DNA from: Plotosus lineatus
Lineage: Eukaryota; Chordata; Actinopteri; Siluriformes; Plotosidae
Assembly: GCA_024760905.1 (NCBI GenBank)
Contig: CM045733.1
Coordinates: forward strand, 28,784,501-28,848,500
DNA length: 64,000 bases
Direction: 5' to 3'
This document shows, one piece after another, positions 53,127 to 63,542 of the stretch (within the stretch, counting starts at the first letter, position 1; each line of letters begins with the position of its first letter). The notes beneath the pieces were generated by a model. It saw nothing but the letters and a program-made list of their open reading frames with translations, ran no database searches and was not told the origin of the DNA. A program made the position numbers and the translations under genes.

Positions 53127-53224
53127 TTGTAGTCCCACCGAACAAGGTATGTTTCAAATATGTGCTGATGTAATTTAAAATTGTGATTTGAATGTATCCA
53201 TTCATTACAGTACACATTCATACA
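52251..53224. other. Spacer with (CT)n and (CA)n microsatellites
   Basis: Unique-looking AT-rich DNA with (CT)n at 53014-53040 and (CA)n at 53073-53125. A 155-codon plus-strand frame across it (52706-53173) is extended by the microsatellites and has no known motif. Confidence 0.6.
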
Positions 53225-53500
53225 TCATCATTTTCTAATCTGCTAAATCCCTAATTAGGTTCGTGGGGAGGAGGGTGCCTATCTTGGCTGACTCTGGGCA
53301 TGGACAAAGTACACCCAGGACAGCCATCAGCAACGCAACCTACTCTTTACGAAAGTCAGCAATGGTTCTTTTACATGCCTCTCACCACAGACAGTGGTGT
53401 AAAAGGCTGCCCTTTGATAACCCAGTAAGCTGCACTGACAACCCTGTGACAATGGAGCTTGAACACAGAACCTTGGGATTAGTAATCCAGCATCCTGCCA
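53225..53500 (-). mobile_element. SINE family 1, decayed
   Basis: Minus-strand tail (cattttctaatctgctaaat at 53229), body (acgaaagtcagcaatggttc, gcctctcaccacagacag) and head (ending about 53500) are recognisable, with internal deletions. Confidence 0.75.
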
Positions 53501-53529
53501 AAAAATAAAATAAAATAAATAATAATAAT

Positions 53530-53872
53530 AATAAGTGCCGCTTAGTGGTTAGCACGTCTGCCTCGCAGTAAGAAGGCCTGGGTTCGATTACCAGCTGAGA
53601 CATTTCCGTGTGGAGTTTACATGTTCTCCCTGTTCTTGCATGTGTTTCTTCCTCCAGGTACTTGGTTAATTGACTGTTCCAAGAAGGTGTGAGTGTGAGC
53701 GTAAATTGTGTGAGTGTTGGACCTATGATTGCCTGGTGAGCTATTCAGTGTGTACCCTGCCCTCGCCCATAGTCGGCTGAGATGGGATCCAGCCTTCCTG
53801 TGACCCTAATTAGGATTAATCAGTGAAGAAAACGAATTCTCAAGAAAACTCAGAAAATGAATGAATTAATTA
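53530..53872 (+). mobile_element. SINE family 2 (tRNA-headed)
   Basis: The head gccgcttagtggttagcacg with gcctcgcagtaagaaggcct and a B-box gggttcgattacc is followed by a gtgtggagtttacatgttct body common in fish SINEs and a tail ending taattaggattaatcagtga. A second copy in reverse is at 58660-58978. Its tail resembles the type-b tail of family 1. Confidence 0.8.
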
Positions 53873-53884
53873 AAAGTAGCCACC

Positions 53885-54650
53885 TTTTTTCAGGCCCTCA
53901 CTGAACTCCACCCTCATTTGAGATTTTGTATTGGCGACTGCCCGTTCACCTTCTGGCCACAGCTCCACTGCCACGTCAAAAATGGAAATGTGGACCATGG
54001 GCCTTTCAGCCTTTATGTCCCCAGTTTCCATTGGGATGTGGCTGTAGCTGTACCGGAGGTGGGAATTGAAGGTTCTTTTGACAGAAGACTGCCAAATGTC
54101 TCCCAGGTGTGGGGGGTGGTCTCCCCTGCCATCAGTGACAGCTAATTACCAGGTTGTGATCGATTGATCGCTCAGATTGTCTCTTCACCCCAGTGTCCAG
54201 AACATGTGGCTGCAAGTCCAATAACCACCTACAAAGTTAATTATCAAACTGTAGAATAAGGTCTTGGTGCCAAGTCCCCTTATGTTCAAACATGGTGTTC
54301 ATGGTGGACAAACCGTGATGAACACACTCCATAAATAAATAAACCATTTGAGTTAAGATTGTTCCAGGTCACACTGTCATTTCCCACATGGGTGTTGAAG
54401 TCTCCCAGGATGACAAAAGAGTCCCCAGGGGTGCACTCGCTAGCACACCCCTTAGGGACTCCAAAAAGGGGTGGGTATTCTGAACATTTGGGAGAGAAGC
54501 ACAAACAACAATCCAGATCCATCCTGCCACCTGGAGGTGGAGGAAGGCTACCCTTTCATCAATCAATGAGAATCCTAACATGTGCCAGACCTTCTCATGA
54601 TGGGTAGCTCCAGAACCCAAGCTATGTGTCATTGCTGAGCCCAACTAGTT
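53885..54650 (-). pseudogene. Rex3 endonuclease and linker, inverted segment
   Basis: Minus-strand frames match the Rex3 endonuclease: THSLGSGATHHEKVWHMLGF, LIDERVAFLHLQVAG, then FVILGDFNTHVGNDSVTWNN (54522-54286). Further down, decayed DHNLVISC (about 54145), the EEVR-GDTESK region and FSASIVDAA-like sequence reach 53890. It corresponds to Rex3 positions about 11150-11990 of the full-length copy. It is joined tail-to-head with the 54660-55244 segment in the opposite strand. Confidence 0.75.
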
Positions 54651-54659
54651 TAAAAAGTT

Positions 54660-55244
54660 TATCAGTGACTAGGCTCTGAGTATGGATGAGAGCCACCCTA
54701 AAAACCTCAAGGCTGTAGATACTGTAAAACTGTCTTGTCTGTACAACATTGCAAGGCCATTGGAAGCTGTACCTGAGGATTTGAAAAATGGGACAGTATT
54801 ACACCATTTAATAAAGGTCCCAATTATTGTGGAATCACACTTCTCAGGAGTAACTGGAGTGGATGATTTGACCGATGGTTGAACCTGCCATTCAGGAAGA
54901 ACAGTGTGGTTTTCATCCCATGCACAAAAATCTTGACCAGCGTTACACACTCTACATGACATGGAGGGGCATGCAAGTTTGCACAACCTGTCCATGTGTG
55001 CTGCATGGACTTAGAGTGGGCTTTTGGCCATGTCCTTCAGGTTATCTTCTGGGGTGTACTCCAGGAATATGCTTACCAGATCTATTGCTATGGGCAGTTT
55101 GATCTTCATATTGCTGGAACCAGAGCCTGGCCACAGTGGTAAAAATATGTCACTTTTTTTTTTTCTTCCCCCAGTGAGGAGTTGGACTCTGCCAAGGCTT
55201 TCCTTTGTCACCGGTCCTGTTTGTAACATGGAATAAAAGAATTT
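54660..55244 (+). pseudogene. Rex3 reverse-transcriptase segment
   Basis: Plus-strand remnants: MDESHPKNLKAVDTVKLSCL with YNIARPLEAVPEDLKN, then EPAIQEEQCGFHPMHKNLDQ and RYTLYMTWRGM, then GVRQGFPLS-like sequence near 55190. It corresponds to Rex3 about 12450-13070. It ends where SINE sequence begins (55245), before the catalytic FADD. There is no 3' tail. Confidence 0.75.
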
Positions 55245-55425
55245 CGAGGCTGGTGAAGTGGTATCCTGGTGGTAGGGTTTTGTATCTCAAGGTCTTGGGT
55301 TCAAGCCCCACTATCAATGGGTTGTCACTGCTGTCACCCAATGCAGTTAACTGGGTAATCAAAGGATGACCATTTCTCTCACTGTCTATGGTGGGGTAAT
55401 GAAGATTTACATTCTCCATTTTATA
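55245..55425 (+). mobile_element. SINE family 1, 3'-shortened
   Basis: Head-like tggtgaagtggtatcctggt, B-box gggttcaagccccac and body (tctctcactgtctatggtgg) are visible. The tail is missing. Confidence 0.65.
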
Positions 55426-56084
55426 ATACACATGAAACATTATAACCACCACCACTGAAATGGTAACTCACAAAAGCAAAAACATTTCTCTGTGCTCTTT
55501 CTTTCACCATTCCTTTAATCCTGTTCTTTTTTTGTACTCTGTCTCTAATACAACCCTAACATGCATGTTAAAATTCACATGCATAACCATATAGTCAACC
55601 CAAAACAAGCAGAGATAAGGAGAAAATGATTAATGGAAGATAGAACAAAGTAAAAGATAAGCATAGAAATAACAAAAGACAAACAGTAATTAAATGAAAA
55701 GTATTGTGTAGTATGAAAAGATGTGTGATGTTTTAGTATGTATTGAGCTGTTCTATATGGAGCAGCACCCTTTGCCCAATAGACTTACTTTAATCCTTTA
55801 AAACACACACTTGGAAGTGAACAATTTATTAAATTTTCTGTTATCCCAAACTGTTAATTTATGTGTGTGATGTCTTATGTATAAATTGATGTTTAAGGGA
55901 ATTAACACGTTAATGTCTTTCAGTATTTTGCATAAACTGAAGATGACTTGACATCATATTGGTCATATGAAAGATGGTGTATTGATGAGCGGTTAAATGT
56001 TTTTAACTTTTACATCTTTTTCATGACCACAAGGTATGTATTTTGACACTGGTTTTAATGAACAAGGTGGGAAAACCAATTCCA
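55426..56084. other. No recognisable feature
   Basis: AT-rich DNA without supported frames. Confidence 0.5.
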
Positions 56085-56335
56085 GCTGACTTTGAATGAC
56101 TTGCAGGATGCTCCCTAATCCAAAGATACCTGTGACCATAATAGGACTAAGCGGTTCAGCAAATAAATTGATGGAAAATAAAATATGGTTGAGCATCTCA
56201 GCCTACAGAATATTTCTGTCCTATGATGGCCTAGCAAGCTGTCCAGGGTGTACTCTGTAGGCTGAGATGCTCACCAGCAACCCTGAGACCTTAACTAGGA
56301 TTAACTACTTCAGAAAATTGGTGGATGGGTGAAAG
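56085..56335 (+). mobile_element. Two SINE family 1 tail fragments
   Basis: 56090-56175 reads ctccctaatccaaagatacc, then a gactaagcggttcagcaa end. 56218-56330 reads gtcctatgatggcctagcaa, ctgtccagggtgtactctgt and gattaactacttcagaaaat. Both are the type-b tail. Confidence 0.55.
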
Positions 56336-57130
56336 TTAAAGTTGATAGACACAATCTGAGACACAATCTAATCATAGAACTAAGAGAGGGTAGATGATAA
56401 AACTATGAGGATTGAGTAAAAGTGTGACAAGGTTTCTGTGTGTTTTGTTTAGTATTCAGCCAGTGTTCATTCATCCTTATGGAACTATGGCCATGAATGA
56501 TTACACCTATGCAGAAACTGCTATGCGGCCAAAGTTCACCACCAAATATGGTGCAATATGGTGCAAGCAGAGGTTGTAGGTGGCAAGCCCAGAAATCCCT
56601 CTTCAGTATATCCTCTTCAGCTATACGATGGTTTATTTGACAGAGTATCTTAATTTTGCGATTCTTGGGGTGACCACCTTTTCAAATCTGAGTGTGCCTG
56701 AGATTGTAGGTTGGGGTACCAGCATTGATGCTGGGGCAGAGGCTGGAGTGAAAGCTGAGACTGGAAGGGGGGCTGAGGTTGGAGTGGGGGCTAAGGCTGG
56801 AGTGGAAGCTAAGAACACAATACCTCCATTTGCATCAGCAAGACAAAAGACTTCAGCAGGTGCAGAGAAGTGAGTAGGTTCAGACAGTCAGGTAAGTCAA
56901 GAGAGACCAGCTGTCATAGACTAGTTCAAACAGACTGCTTTAAACAGGTAGGTAAGCTCAGACAGGCTGGTTCAGAGAGACAAACTTACTCAGATAATGG
57001 CACAGGCAGGCTGGTTCAGAGAAACAGGCTCATTCAAACAGACCATTCACAGGAGTATAGAGTGATTTACAGTGGCAGAATTTGCATGCAGAAAAGGTAG
57101 CAAAATCAGTCAGCCAGGTCTAAACTGCTA
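56336..57130 (+). other. Spacer with an 18-bp-unit minisatellite
   Basis: At 56735-56815 a (gctggagtgRaagctgag)n-like unit recurs about four times and encodes Ala/Gly/Val/Glu repeats in the 56580-56873 frame (97 codons). It is followed by CAG-rich minisatellite DNA to 57080. No exon boundaries or known domain were found, so the frame is not called. Confidence 0.5.
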
Positions 57131-58099
57131 AACGAGTTATAGCAGTCCAGGTCTCGCATCTTACACTACAAGGCCAGCAGTATGTGGACACAGGGGTCTG
57201 CCATTTTTCAGTAGGAATTCCATGCAAGTCTTTGAGGCCCCTGGGGTCAGAAAACCTTTTAAAACATCACTAAGATGGGGAAAAAAGTGAAACTTTACAC
57301 AATGTGAATTAGAGATGCGCCTCACTGAAGTGGAGGTGCACAAAAATATATTGTTTTGCAGGCTGTCCTTTCACAGACATGGGGATTCTGCTACCACCCT
57401 AGCATCTCTGGCATCAGTGCACCTCAACCACTGGCTGCTGCTCCCTGCCTGACTGGTTGTGTCCTATCAGAGAACTGTCAGAAAACTCTGAAACTGTAGT
57501 TTAATCAGAACAACAAATTACTAACAAGTACAAAAGGAAATATAGCTATTATTTCTGAAAAGAGAAATAAGCTTCAAGTTAGAATGTTTAATGCACATTT
57601 GAAAAAAATAAATCTCAGAATTTTGCTTGAGCTGAAGATGAATTGACTTATGAAAGATCGTTTAATGATGAACAGTTAAATGTTCACTTAATGTAAATGT
57701 AAGTAGCCAGCCATCCAGACTAATTAATCTTAAATGTTTTGAAGAATATACAGAGCCATATTAGAAAGTCACAGTATACACTCTTACTTTTTGTTGTGCC
57801 ACCTTTGACAGTATGCATTTGCTGTGGCATTGGATTTTGGTGTTGATGGTGATAGAATCAAACCACTGTGGAAAAGCTTCGCCAGCACATCTCAAACATT
57901 TTCTGATGCTGATAAGATAATATTTGGGGGCCACATGCTAAATGCACATTAAGGGGATTCATTGGACAATCAAATAAATTTACTCATCAAAAAACCACGT
58001 ATTACGCACTAGCTTGTAGTCTGTTCCCACCCATGCTGTTACTTAGGATGTATGAATCGTGTATTGAACTATGCCACCTCACCACAATGTTAGTTAACT
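57131..58099. other. Spacer, possible DNA-transposon end at 57169
   Basis: ctacaaggccagcagtatgt at 57169 resembles the end of a common fish DNA transposon whose TIR contains ...ccaaaagtatgtggacac. No opposite end was found. The rest is unassigned. Confidence 0.35.
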
Positions 58100-58580
58100 G
58101 CAGTTTCAGATCACAGGAAAACCAGCTCTCACTGCAAATTGCACGTTCACGTTGGCCTGTTCAGCTGCACTGTAAGGGAATTTGACTTACCTGGCTGGTA
58201 TGTGGATAATTCCATGCCCCACAGCTGGCCTGTCTTGGCTCAGATTGGCACATTCCCAAATGGTTGGCCAGTTCCCTCTGGAATGACCCTTTTGTTAGAA
58301 AACCCAGTGTGGTCAGAGCCTGTGTGGGTAATGGAGCTTATGGTTTCTTACCATGTCATGCTCCAAGCCTTGCCACAGCTCTGCGTACAGTTCCAGGATG
58401 ATTTCCCTCTGGAACCTGAAGCAGCTGATAAACCAGTCAATTTATGTGCCAGTAAATCATCTATATCTGTGAATACTCACTCTATTCTTATTACACCATT
58501 TGCAATGTCTTTTAATACTACGAAGGCAGCCATTATTTTTAATGGTATCACTTGCATCACTTTGGCCATGCTTTAATATC
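58100..58580 (-). pseudogene. Possible PIF/Harbinger nuclease fragment
   Basis: On the minus strand, LTTLGFLTKGSFQRELANHL followed by GMCQSEPRQAS can be read at about 58315-58210. This resembles the LRFLATGSFQxxVxxxxGxxQSxxSR helix-turn-helix at the start of HARBI1-like nucleases. Stops occur on both sides. The plus-strand 145-codon frame (58139-58576) has no known motif and is regarded as a shadow. Confidence 0.4.
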
Positions 58581-58659
58581 CACTCATCTAATTGCAGACA
58601 TGGGGTGTGCAAATTGTTCATCAGTGTTAATTTTGCATGTGTCTCTCATGTGCATATCA

Positions 58660-58978
58660 CCCATCCATCCATTTTCTGAACCGTTTAATCCTAATTAGGG
58701 TTGGCACCCATCTGAGTCGACTAGGTTGAAGGGCGGGGCTCACCAGGCCATAGCAGGGCCAACATTCCCACAACCATTCTCACCTAGCGGAGATTTGGAA
58801 CAGTCAATTAACCTACTGTGCTTGTTTTTGGACTGTGGGAGAAAACCAGAGTACTCGTTGGAAACCCAGGCAAGCACGGGAAGAACATGCAAACTCCACA
58901 CAGAAACACCCAAACTCGGAATCAAGCCTAAGACCTTCTTGCTTTGAGGCGGACGTGCAAACCACTATGCCACCATGT
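58660..58978 (-). mobile_element. SINE family 2, minus strand
   Basis: From the end: tail at 58665 (ccattttctgaaccgtttaa), body (ctgtgggagaaaaccagagt and gggaagaacatgcaaactcc) and tRNA head ending at about 58978 (gcaaaccactatgccaccat). Same family as 53530-53872. Confidence 0.8.
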
Positions 58979-59215
58979 CATCTCTGTACATTATTCTGAG
59001 GTCAAATTGTTTTTACATCATCAACAGTTTTCCAGCATCACCTCTAATTGTTGCCAAAGGGCCAGCAGTTCCAGTAACATGTATGCCACCCATGAATTTG
59101 GCATAAGGCAACACACATTTGTTGATCACAGCCATGATCATTTAACTCTTGATACATCTGAACTTTGCCACGTGAAAGGACGTGATAGAAATGTTTGTGC
59201 ATAAATACCCTGCAT
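58979..59215. other. No recognisable feature
   Basis: No supported element or frame. Confidence 0.4.
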
Positions 59216-59216
59216 A

Positions 59217-59460
59217 CATGGGGCCTCAGGGGTCATATTTATGAAACCATGCACAGAATTGTTTGGAAAACTGTTTTTCAAATTTTTTGTGTGTGCCAAA
59301 AGTATGTAAATGTATAAAAACATGCACACCTGCAAGCAATCTTTACTTTATAAATCATAAAAAAGCCTACAAGTATGCATACCTGAGGTCCTGTCCTGTA
59401 CACACTCTTTCCAATAATAAATTGCCAATGCAAATAACCTTATGAGTGTGGTCTGCATAT
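59217..59460. mobile_element. Possible PIF/Harbinger-like MITE
   Basis: Starts tggggcctcaggggtcatat, then ttatgaaaccatgcacag. This is the style of fish Harbinger termini (ggcctcatttataaa). The interior is AT-rich. The opposite terminus was not identified. Confidence 0.4.
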
Positions 59461-60323
59461 GAATGAGCCTAATATTTATATTGAGCATAATGAGCATGAT
59501 ATTGTTCTATCTATCACTGTGGAGAGAAAAAAAGGAATATTACAGAGGATGAGATAGAAACCATTATAGGCAAGGAAGAGGTTTGGAAGAAAACAGTTGG
59601 AACTCATAGCAGTGGAATCACTAATAAAAGAAGAAAAGCAAGTGGCAATAGGTTGCTGCAGCTATCAGTGGGATCAATGGCACACGGCGCACTCTGGCAG
59701 AAAATGATCTGCTCTGAAATAATGGAAACCTATTTCTTAACCAGCATGTTTAATTTGTTGATTGAGTGTTCAATGATGATATACTTAGATTATGTCATGT
59801 GTATTAAATATGTGGAAAAAACTAATTAATTTAAAGTGGATGCAAAGAGAAGACTGTCCTGCAGATTGTCTGCCAGAGCATGACTACAAATGGAGAGAGT
59901 CCAACTGTTCCTGAATTTATTCCAGTGGACGTCAAACTTGCATCCATAATTGGTGAGCTCAGCATGTGTGGAATTGTGCTTGAGGAGGACTGACATGATT
60001 GGCAACACAGAGGATAAAAGGTTAATCTGTTTTATTTATTTACTATTTATTATTTTACTAACTCTGTGACAGAGTTTGGTTAATCAAACAAATTGTGCAT
60101 CACTTGAAGTGAATAATTTGCATTGACAATAAACAAAACCTTAATCCAAATATGTCTATTTCTATTTGTTTTAAAACTTACCAAGAAGTCAGCCATCATG
60201 TCCTGCACTTGTCTTTATTTTATTCCCTACTCTACTTTGTGTCAGTATAAAGGAATCATGTGTTGAGTCATAAAACTGTTTGTCAAGTTCATATGTGTTT
60301 CACAATTGACTTCTACACTAATA
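59461..60323. other. No clear feature; possible Harbinger accessory-gene remnant
   Basis: A short plus-strand reading near 59540-59640 (EDEIETIIGKEEVWKKTVGT) vaguely recalls the Myb-like second gene of Harbinger elements. It is too short to call. Confidence 0.3.
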
Positions 60324-60553
60324 TTAACCCTTTACGTCACACAATTCGTCACACAAGAATTAAAAGGCTAAATTTTTAATTTATATCACTACAGGCATCA
60401 GGGGAACGACTGTGATGAATGCAGTGCGTTTCCTGTTGAAGCGGAGATTGGTATTGTGTCATCTTTTTCTGCGCTTTTTTCAGTTAGGCTCGAGACAGCG
60501 TGAGTGAGTGACATCCATGAGTCATCGTTCAAATTGTCAGTACTAAAACCACA

Positions 60554-61267
60554 ATGGATGAAATATCAGGTGAGATCCATGCACATGAAAAATCGTCATT
60601 TTAGAAGAATGTAATTAAATAATGTTTATAAATAGTAGAATTTCTGCAAAAAAAATAGTGTTTTTATACCAATATGCTTATAATTTTTATGGAAACTCAA
60701 TACAAGCATCAATTATAAACATTATTGTATTCTGTGGGGAATATTTTGGTGTTATTTATCCATGCAAAGTGAGTCATCATGAGTCTGACCCAATTTCGTC
60801 ATTTAGAAAACATAATCGTTGAGTCAATTTGACTGGTGACCGTCTCATTATTCAATTTCACCACAGGTATATCAATCGCCCCCAGAACTTTTTATGGCAG
60901 GAAAAACATCGGTGTCGAAACTGCTGAGCTTGCCACTTGTGGAGATAGTGATGAATCTGAGACAGAAATAGATTATGATCACGAGATGGCTGATCCCAAC
61001 GTCATCCCTGATGATGTGAATATGGAAAAGGAAATAGATCTAGATGAAGAGACTCCTCCAAATGAGGTCAGTGTCACCATTGAGCTCAGTGGAGATCCAG
61101 CCGTTATTATAGATGAACAAGCCCTAATTCTAGTGCAAGCAGAGCAACAAGACAAAATCTCACTCGATAGTGGCCAGTCCTTCAAAATGAAAATCCTTCA
61201 GTTACGGTGCTCTTCCTTGGTCTTGACCTACCTTGTTCTACTCTTCAGTCGTGGAATATTTTGCTGA
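60554..61267 (+). pseudogene. piggyBac P2 transposase N-terminus, spliced, truncated
   Basis: Exon 1 is 60554-60569 (ATGGATGAAATATCAG), donor gtgaga, intron 60570-60866, acceptor ttcaatttcaccacag. Exon 2 runs 60867-61267. The product starts MDEISGISIAPRTFYGRKN, then an acidic stretch (CGDSDESETEIDYDHEMADP, PDDVNMEKEIDLDEETPPNE), then ILVQAEQQDKISLDSGQ, and goes out of the transposase frame after LQLRC, ending at a TGA. The catalytic core is missing because of the internal deletion. It may still encode an acidic piggyBac N-terminal peptide of about 135 residues. Confidence 0.6.
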
Positions 61268-61309
61268 GGGACTGTCAGACTATCAAGATTACCTGGATTA
61301 TCAAAAGAT

Positions 61310-61769
61310 ATGAAATGTCGAAAGGCAATAACGAAAAAAGGACGAGGTGCAATTGAAGCTGCTAAAATAGAGAATGAGAACTCAGAAGCAGTATATGTAA
61401 AATGGGCTAACAATCGAGTCGTGAACACGTTATCTTCGTTCGCAAAAGTCAACCCTGTTACTACAGTACATCGCTTTGATTCCAAAACAAGAAGTTCATT
61501 GTCCTGATATTGTGAAGCAGTACAATAAATCAATGGGAGGAGTAGATTTAGCCTATCAACTAATCTCGCTTTATAGGAATCCCATCAGATCGAAGAAATA
61601 TTATATCAGACTAGTGTTCCTGTCATTTGACCTGATGAAGGCTGGTAAAGTGTGCGAGAAGAAAAGGGGAAGATCTGCTTCTCGCACAGAGCCAAGCAAA
61701 CCTCATAAAAAGGGCCGTCATCGTCCTTCAGTTGCCATTCAAAAAGACCGCATTGGGCATCTTCCATGA
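61310..61769 (+). pseudogene. piggyBac P2 transposase C-terminal segment
   Basis: Two frames: 61310-61507 (MKCRKAITKKGRGAIEAAKI, then VYVKWANNRVVNTLSSFAKV) and 61476-61769 (PDIVKQYNKSMGGVDLAYQL, then SLYRNPIRSKKYYIRLVFLS and a basic CEKKRGRSASRTEPSKPHKK end). NKSMGGVDLA holds the last catalytic Asp. The usual AD after VDL is AY. A frameshift near 61490 joins the two. Confidence 0.75.
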
Positions 61770-61902
61770 ATTACAGAAAAAAGGCAAAGATGCAAAAATG
61801 TTCAATGCGGGAGTAGGAGAGAGCTCACTTCTGGCATGGTACTCAAGGAGTAAGCACACAGTATCGGCGCTCCTGTGGCAATCGCTTTACACTGGGATCA
61901 TC

Positions 61903-62779
61903 ATGGCGGGGAGACGAAATATTATTAAGACTAATAACAAAACGGGTTCTAGCGGATCAAATGCGCCTAAAATCAGCACTTATTTATGCCTAGAAGATGG
62001 ACAACAGGACAATGAGACCAGTCAGCTGCCTACCTCTCCGCCATTAAACCTGATCAGCACCGATGGACAAGACTCAGAGACAGACCGGAAGGAATTTCTT
62101 CGACAAGAACTAAACAACCAGACCAGCCTAATATGTACTAGGATTGATTCTCTTAAGGAAGAAGTCGCAGACTTGGCCAAGAGTGTTACTACCGTGGAGT
62201 CTGCAGTGGATTTTGCTTTGAATTCGGTGCAAGAATTTGAAACCAAAATGGTGACATCTGAAAAATCATTGCGCAGAAAAGGAGTTGCAGCAACTTTGGA
62301 ACAAATTACTGTTCTCAGAAGTTTATTCACAAAAGGCAAACTTATTATTTATGAAACAGACAATTCAGTCACAGATTTGGATTGTGTCTGCAGGAACATG
62401 TTCAAGGATAAGTTGGAGTTAGACTCTGAACGAGTAGACCGAATGTTGTTTGTTAGCATTCATCGTCTTCCCCGTTTCACACCTAGTGCTGTACCCAACC
62501 CCATTATTATTAAGTTTGTTTGTATGGTAGACTGTGACTTGATCATGAACAGCACTTTTAAGAAGGGGAAGAAGTTGTCCCAGGGTAAGATTTGGATTCG
62601 TACTGATTTGAACTGGAAAAACTGAGGGGACATATATTTCGGAAAGCCATGGATCTTCAAAAAGCTGGCATGCAAACCAAAGTAAGGGAAAAAGGAACAT
62701 ATGTTACGCTTTACTACAGAAAAGTTCAACAGAATCCATGGGGGTCACTTGCAGAGGATGAAGAACCGAGTGTTTAGTT
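61903..62779 (+). pseudogene. LINE E ORF1
   Basis: The frame 61903-62625 (first 240 codons) has a basic start (MAGRRNIIKTNNKTGSSGSN), a coiled coil (about residues 65-130, ICTRIDSLKEEVADLAKSVT), an RRM-like RNA-binding region (RSLFTKGKLIIYETDNSVTD, RMLFVSIHRLPRFTPSAVPN) and a CTD start (GKKLSQGKIWIRTDL). A frameshift near 62615 moves the last 50 residues to another frame, ending QQNPWGSLAEDEEPSV at TAG 62777-62779. ORF1 of L1-type LINEs is an RNA chaperone. The single visible break makes this a young pseudogene. Confidence 0.7.
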
Positions 62780-62866
62780 TCTGTGAACACGACAGGCATT
62801 GATTCCACTTGGATATTTCCATGGACTAGCCTACCTAACTTAGTGTCTAGACAGCAACATTCGCTT

Positions 62867-62955
<89 letters not shown>

Positions 62956-63542
62956 AGTTTTCCAGATTATGTGTGGACATATGTAGATCCAACTTTGTGT
63001 TTTATGTACACTCGATTTAATAAGGAGTTCGCCTGATATTGGTGTTTTGTTTTTGTTTTTTTTCCTTTTAATGAAGGGTGACTTTTTGTATTATTGCTAG
63101 TAAATTTCCACACCATGTAATTGACCTATACATAGTGGTGAATATTGGAATTTATTTTTCTTATCAGAATTTATTTAACTTACCGAAATGGCTAGCATGA
63201 TTTTTGATGTAAAGACCCGGTTAGTTGCTCAGTAATGTCTTTCTATGTGCTGACTTGAAAGGCATTTACGTTTGAATGCTTGTTTTCAGTGTGTGTGTTT
63301 TTTTTAACCCAATTCTGACTATTTGTAAGGATTGCCTGGAAATAATTACAACATATTCTTTGTGTTCACCGTTAAGGTTGGTGCTTTTGGTTGCCATAGG
63401 GTGGCCGTTCCTTAAGTTTGATGCCTACTTGGAAGTTAGAATTTTGTGTAGATGTGGGTTTTTATATCAGAGTTCATCTTAAATGTTTGTGTAGCTGCCA
63501 GGATTTTGAATGTGTGAATGTGTTATGTCCCTTATGGTCTCA
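62780..63542 (+). other. LINE E inter-ORF spacer with long (TA)n
   Basis: A (TA)n tract of about 41 units at 62870-62952 followed by T-rich DNA. No other feature. Confidence 0.6.

Larger units (their letters stand above)
60328..61808 (+). mobile_element. piggyBac deletion derivative, copy P2
   Basis: Begins ccctttacgtcacacaattc directly after TTAA (60324-60327). Its structure is the same as P1: a 16-nt exon, intron, acidic exon, deletion and C-terminal segment. It is interrupted at about 61808 by a Tx1/L1-like LINE; compare P1, whose homologous sequence continues beyond the corresponding point. The 3' end may lie beyond the window. Confidence 0.85.

Noticed and set aside
52706..53173. ORF of 155 codons ending in His/Thr repeats
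   Set aside because: Its length depends on (CT)n and (CA)n microsatellites. No motif in the unique part.
56580..56873. Ala/Gly/Val-rich ORF of 97 codons as a structural protein
   Set aside because: The repeats reflect an 18-bp minisatellite. No splice sites or promoter seen.
58139..58576. Plus-strand ORF of 145 codons as a novel gene
   Set aside because: No ATG-led start supported, no splice context, and Harbinger-like residues can be read on the opposite strand.
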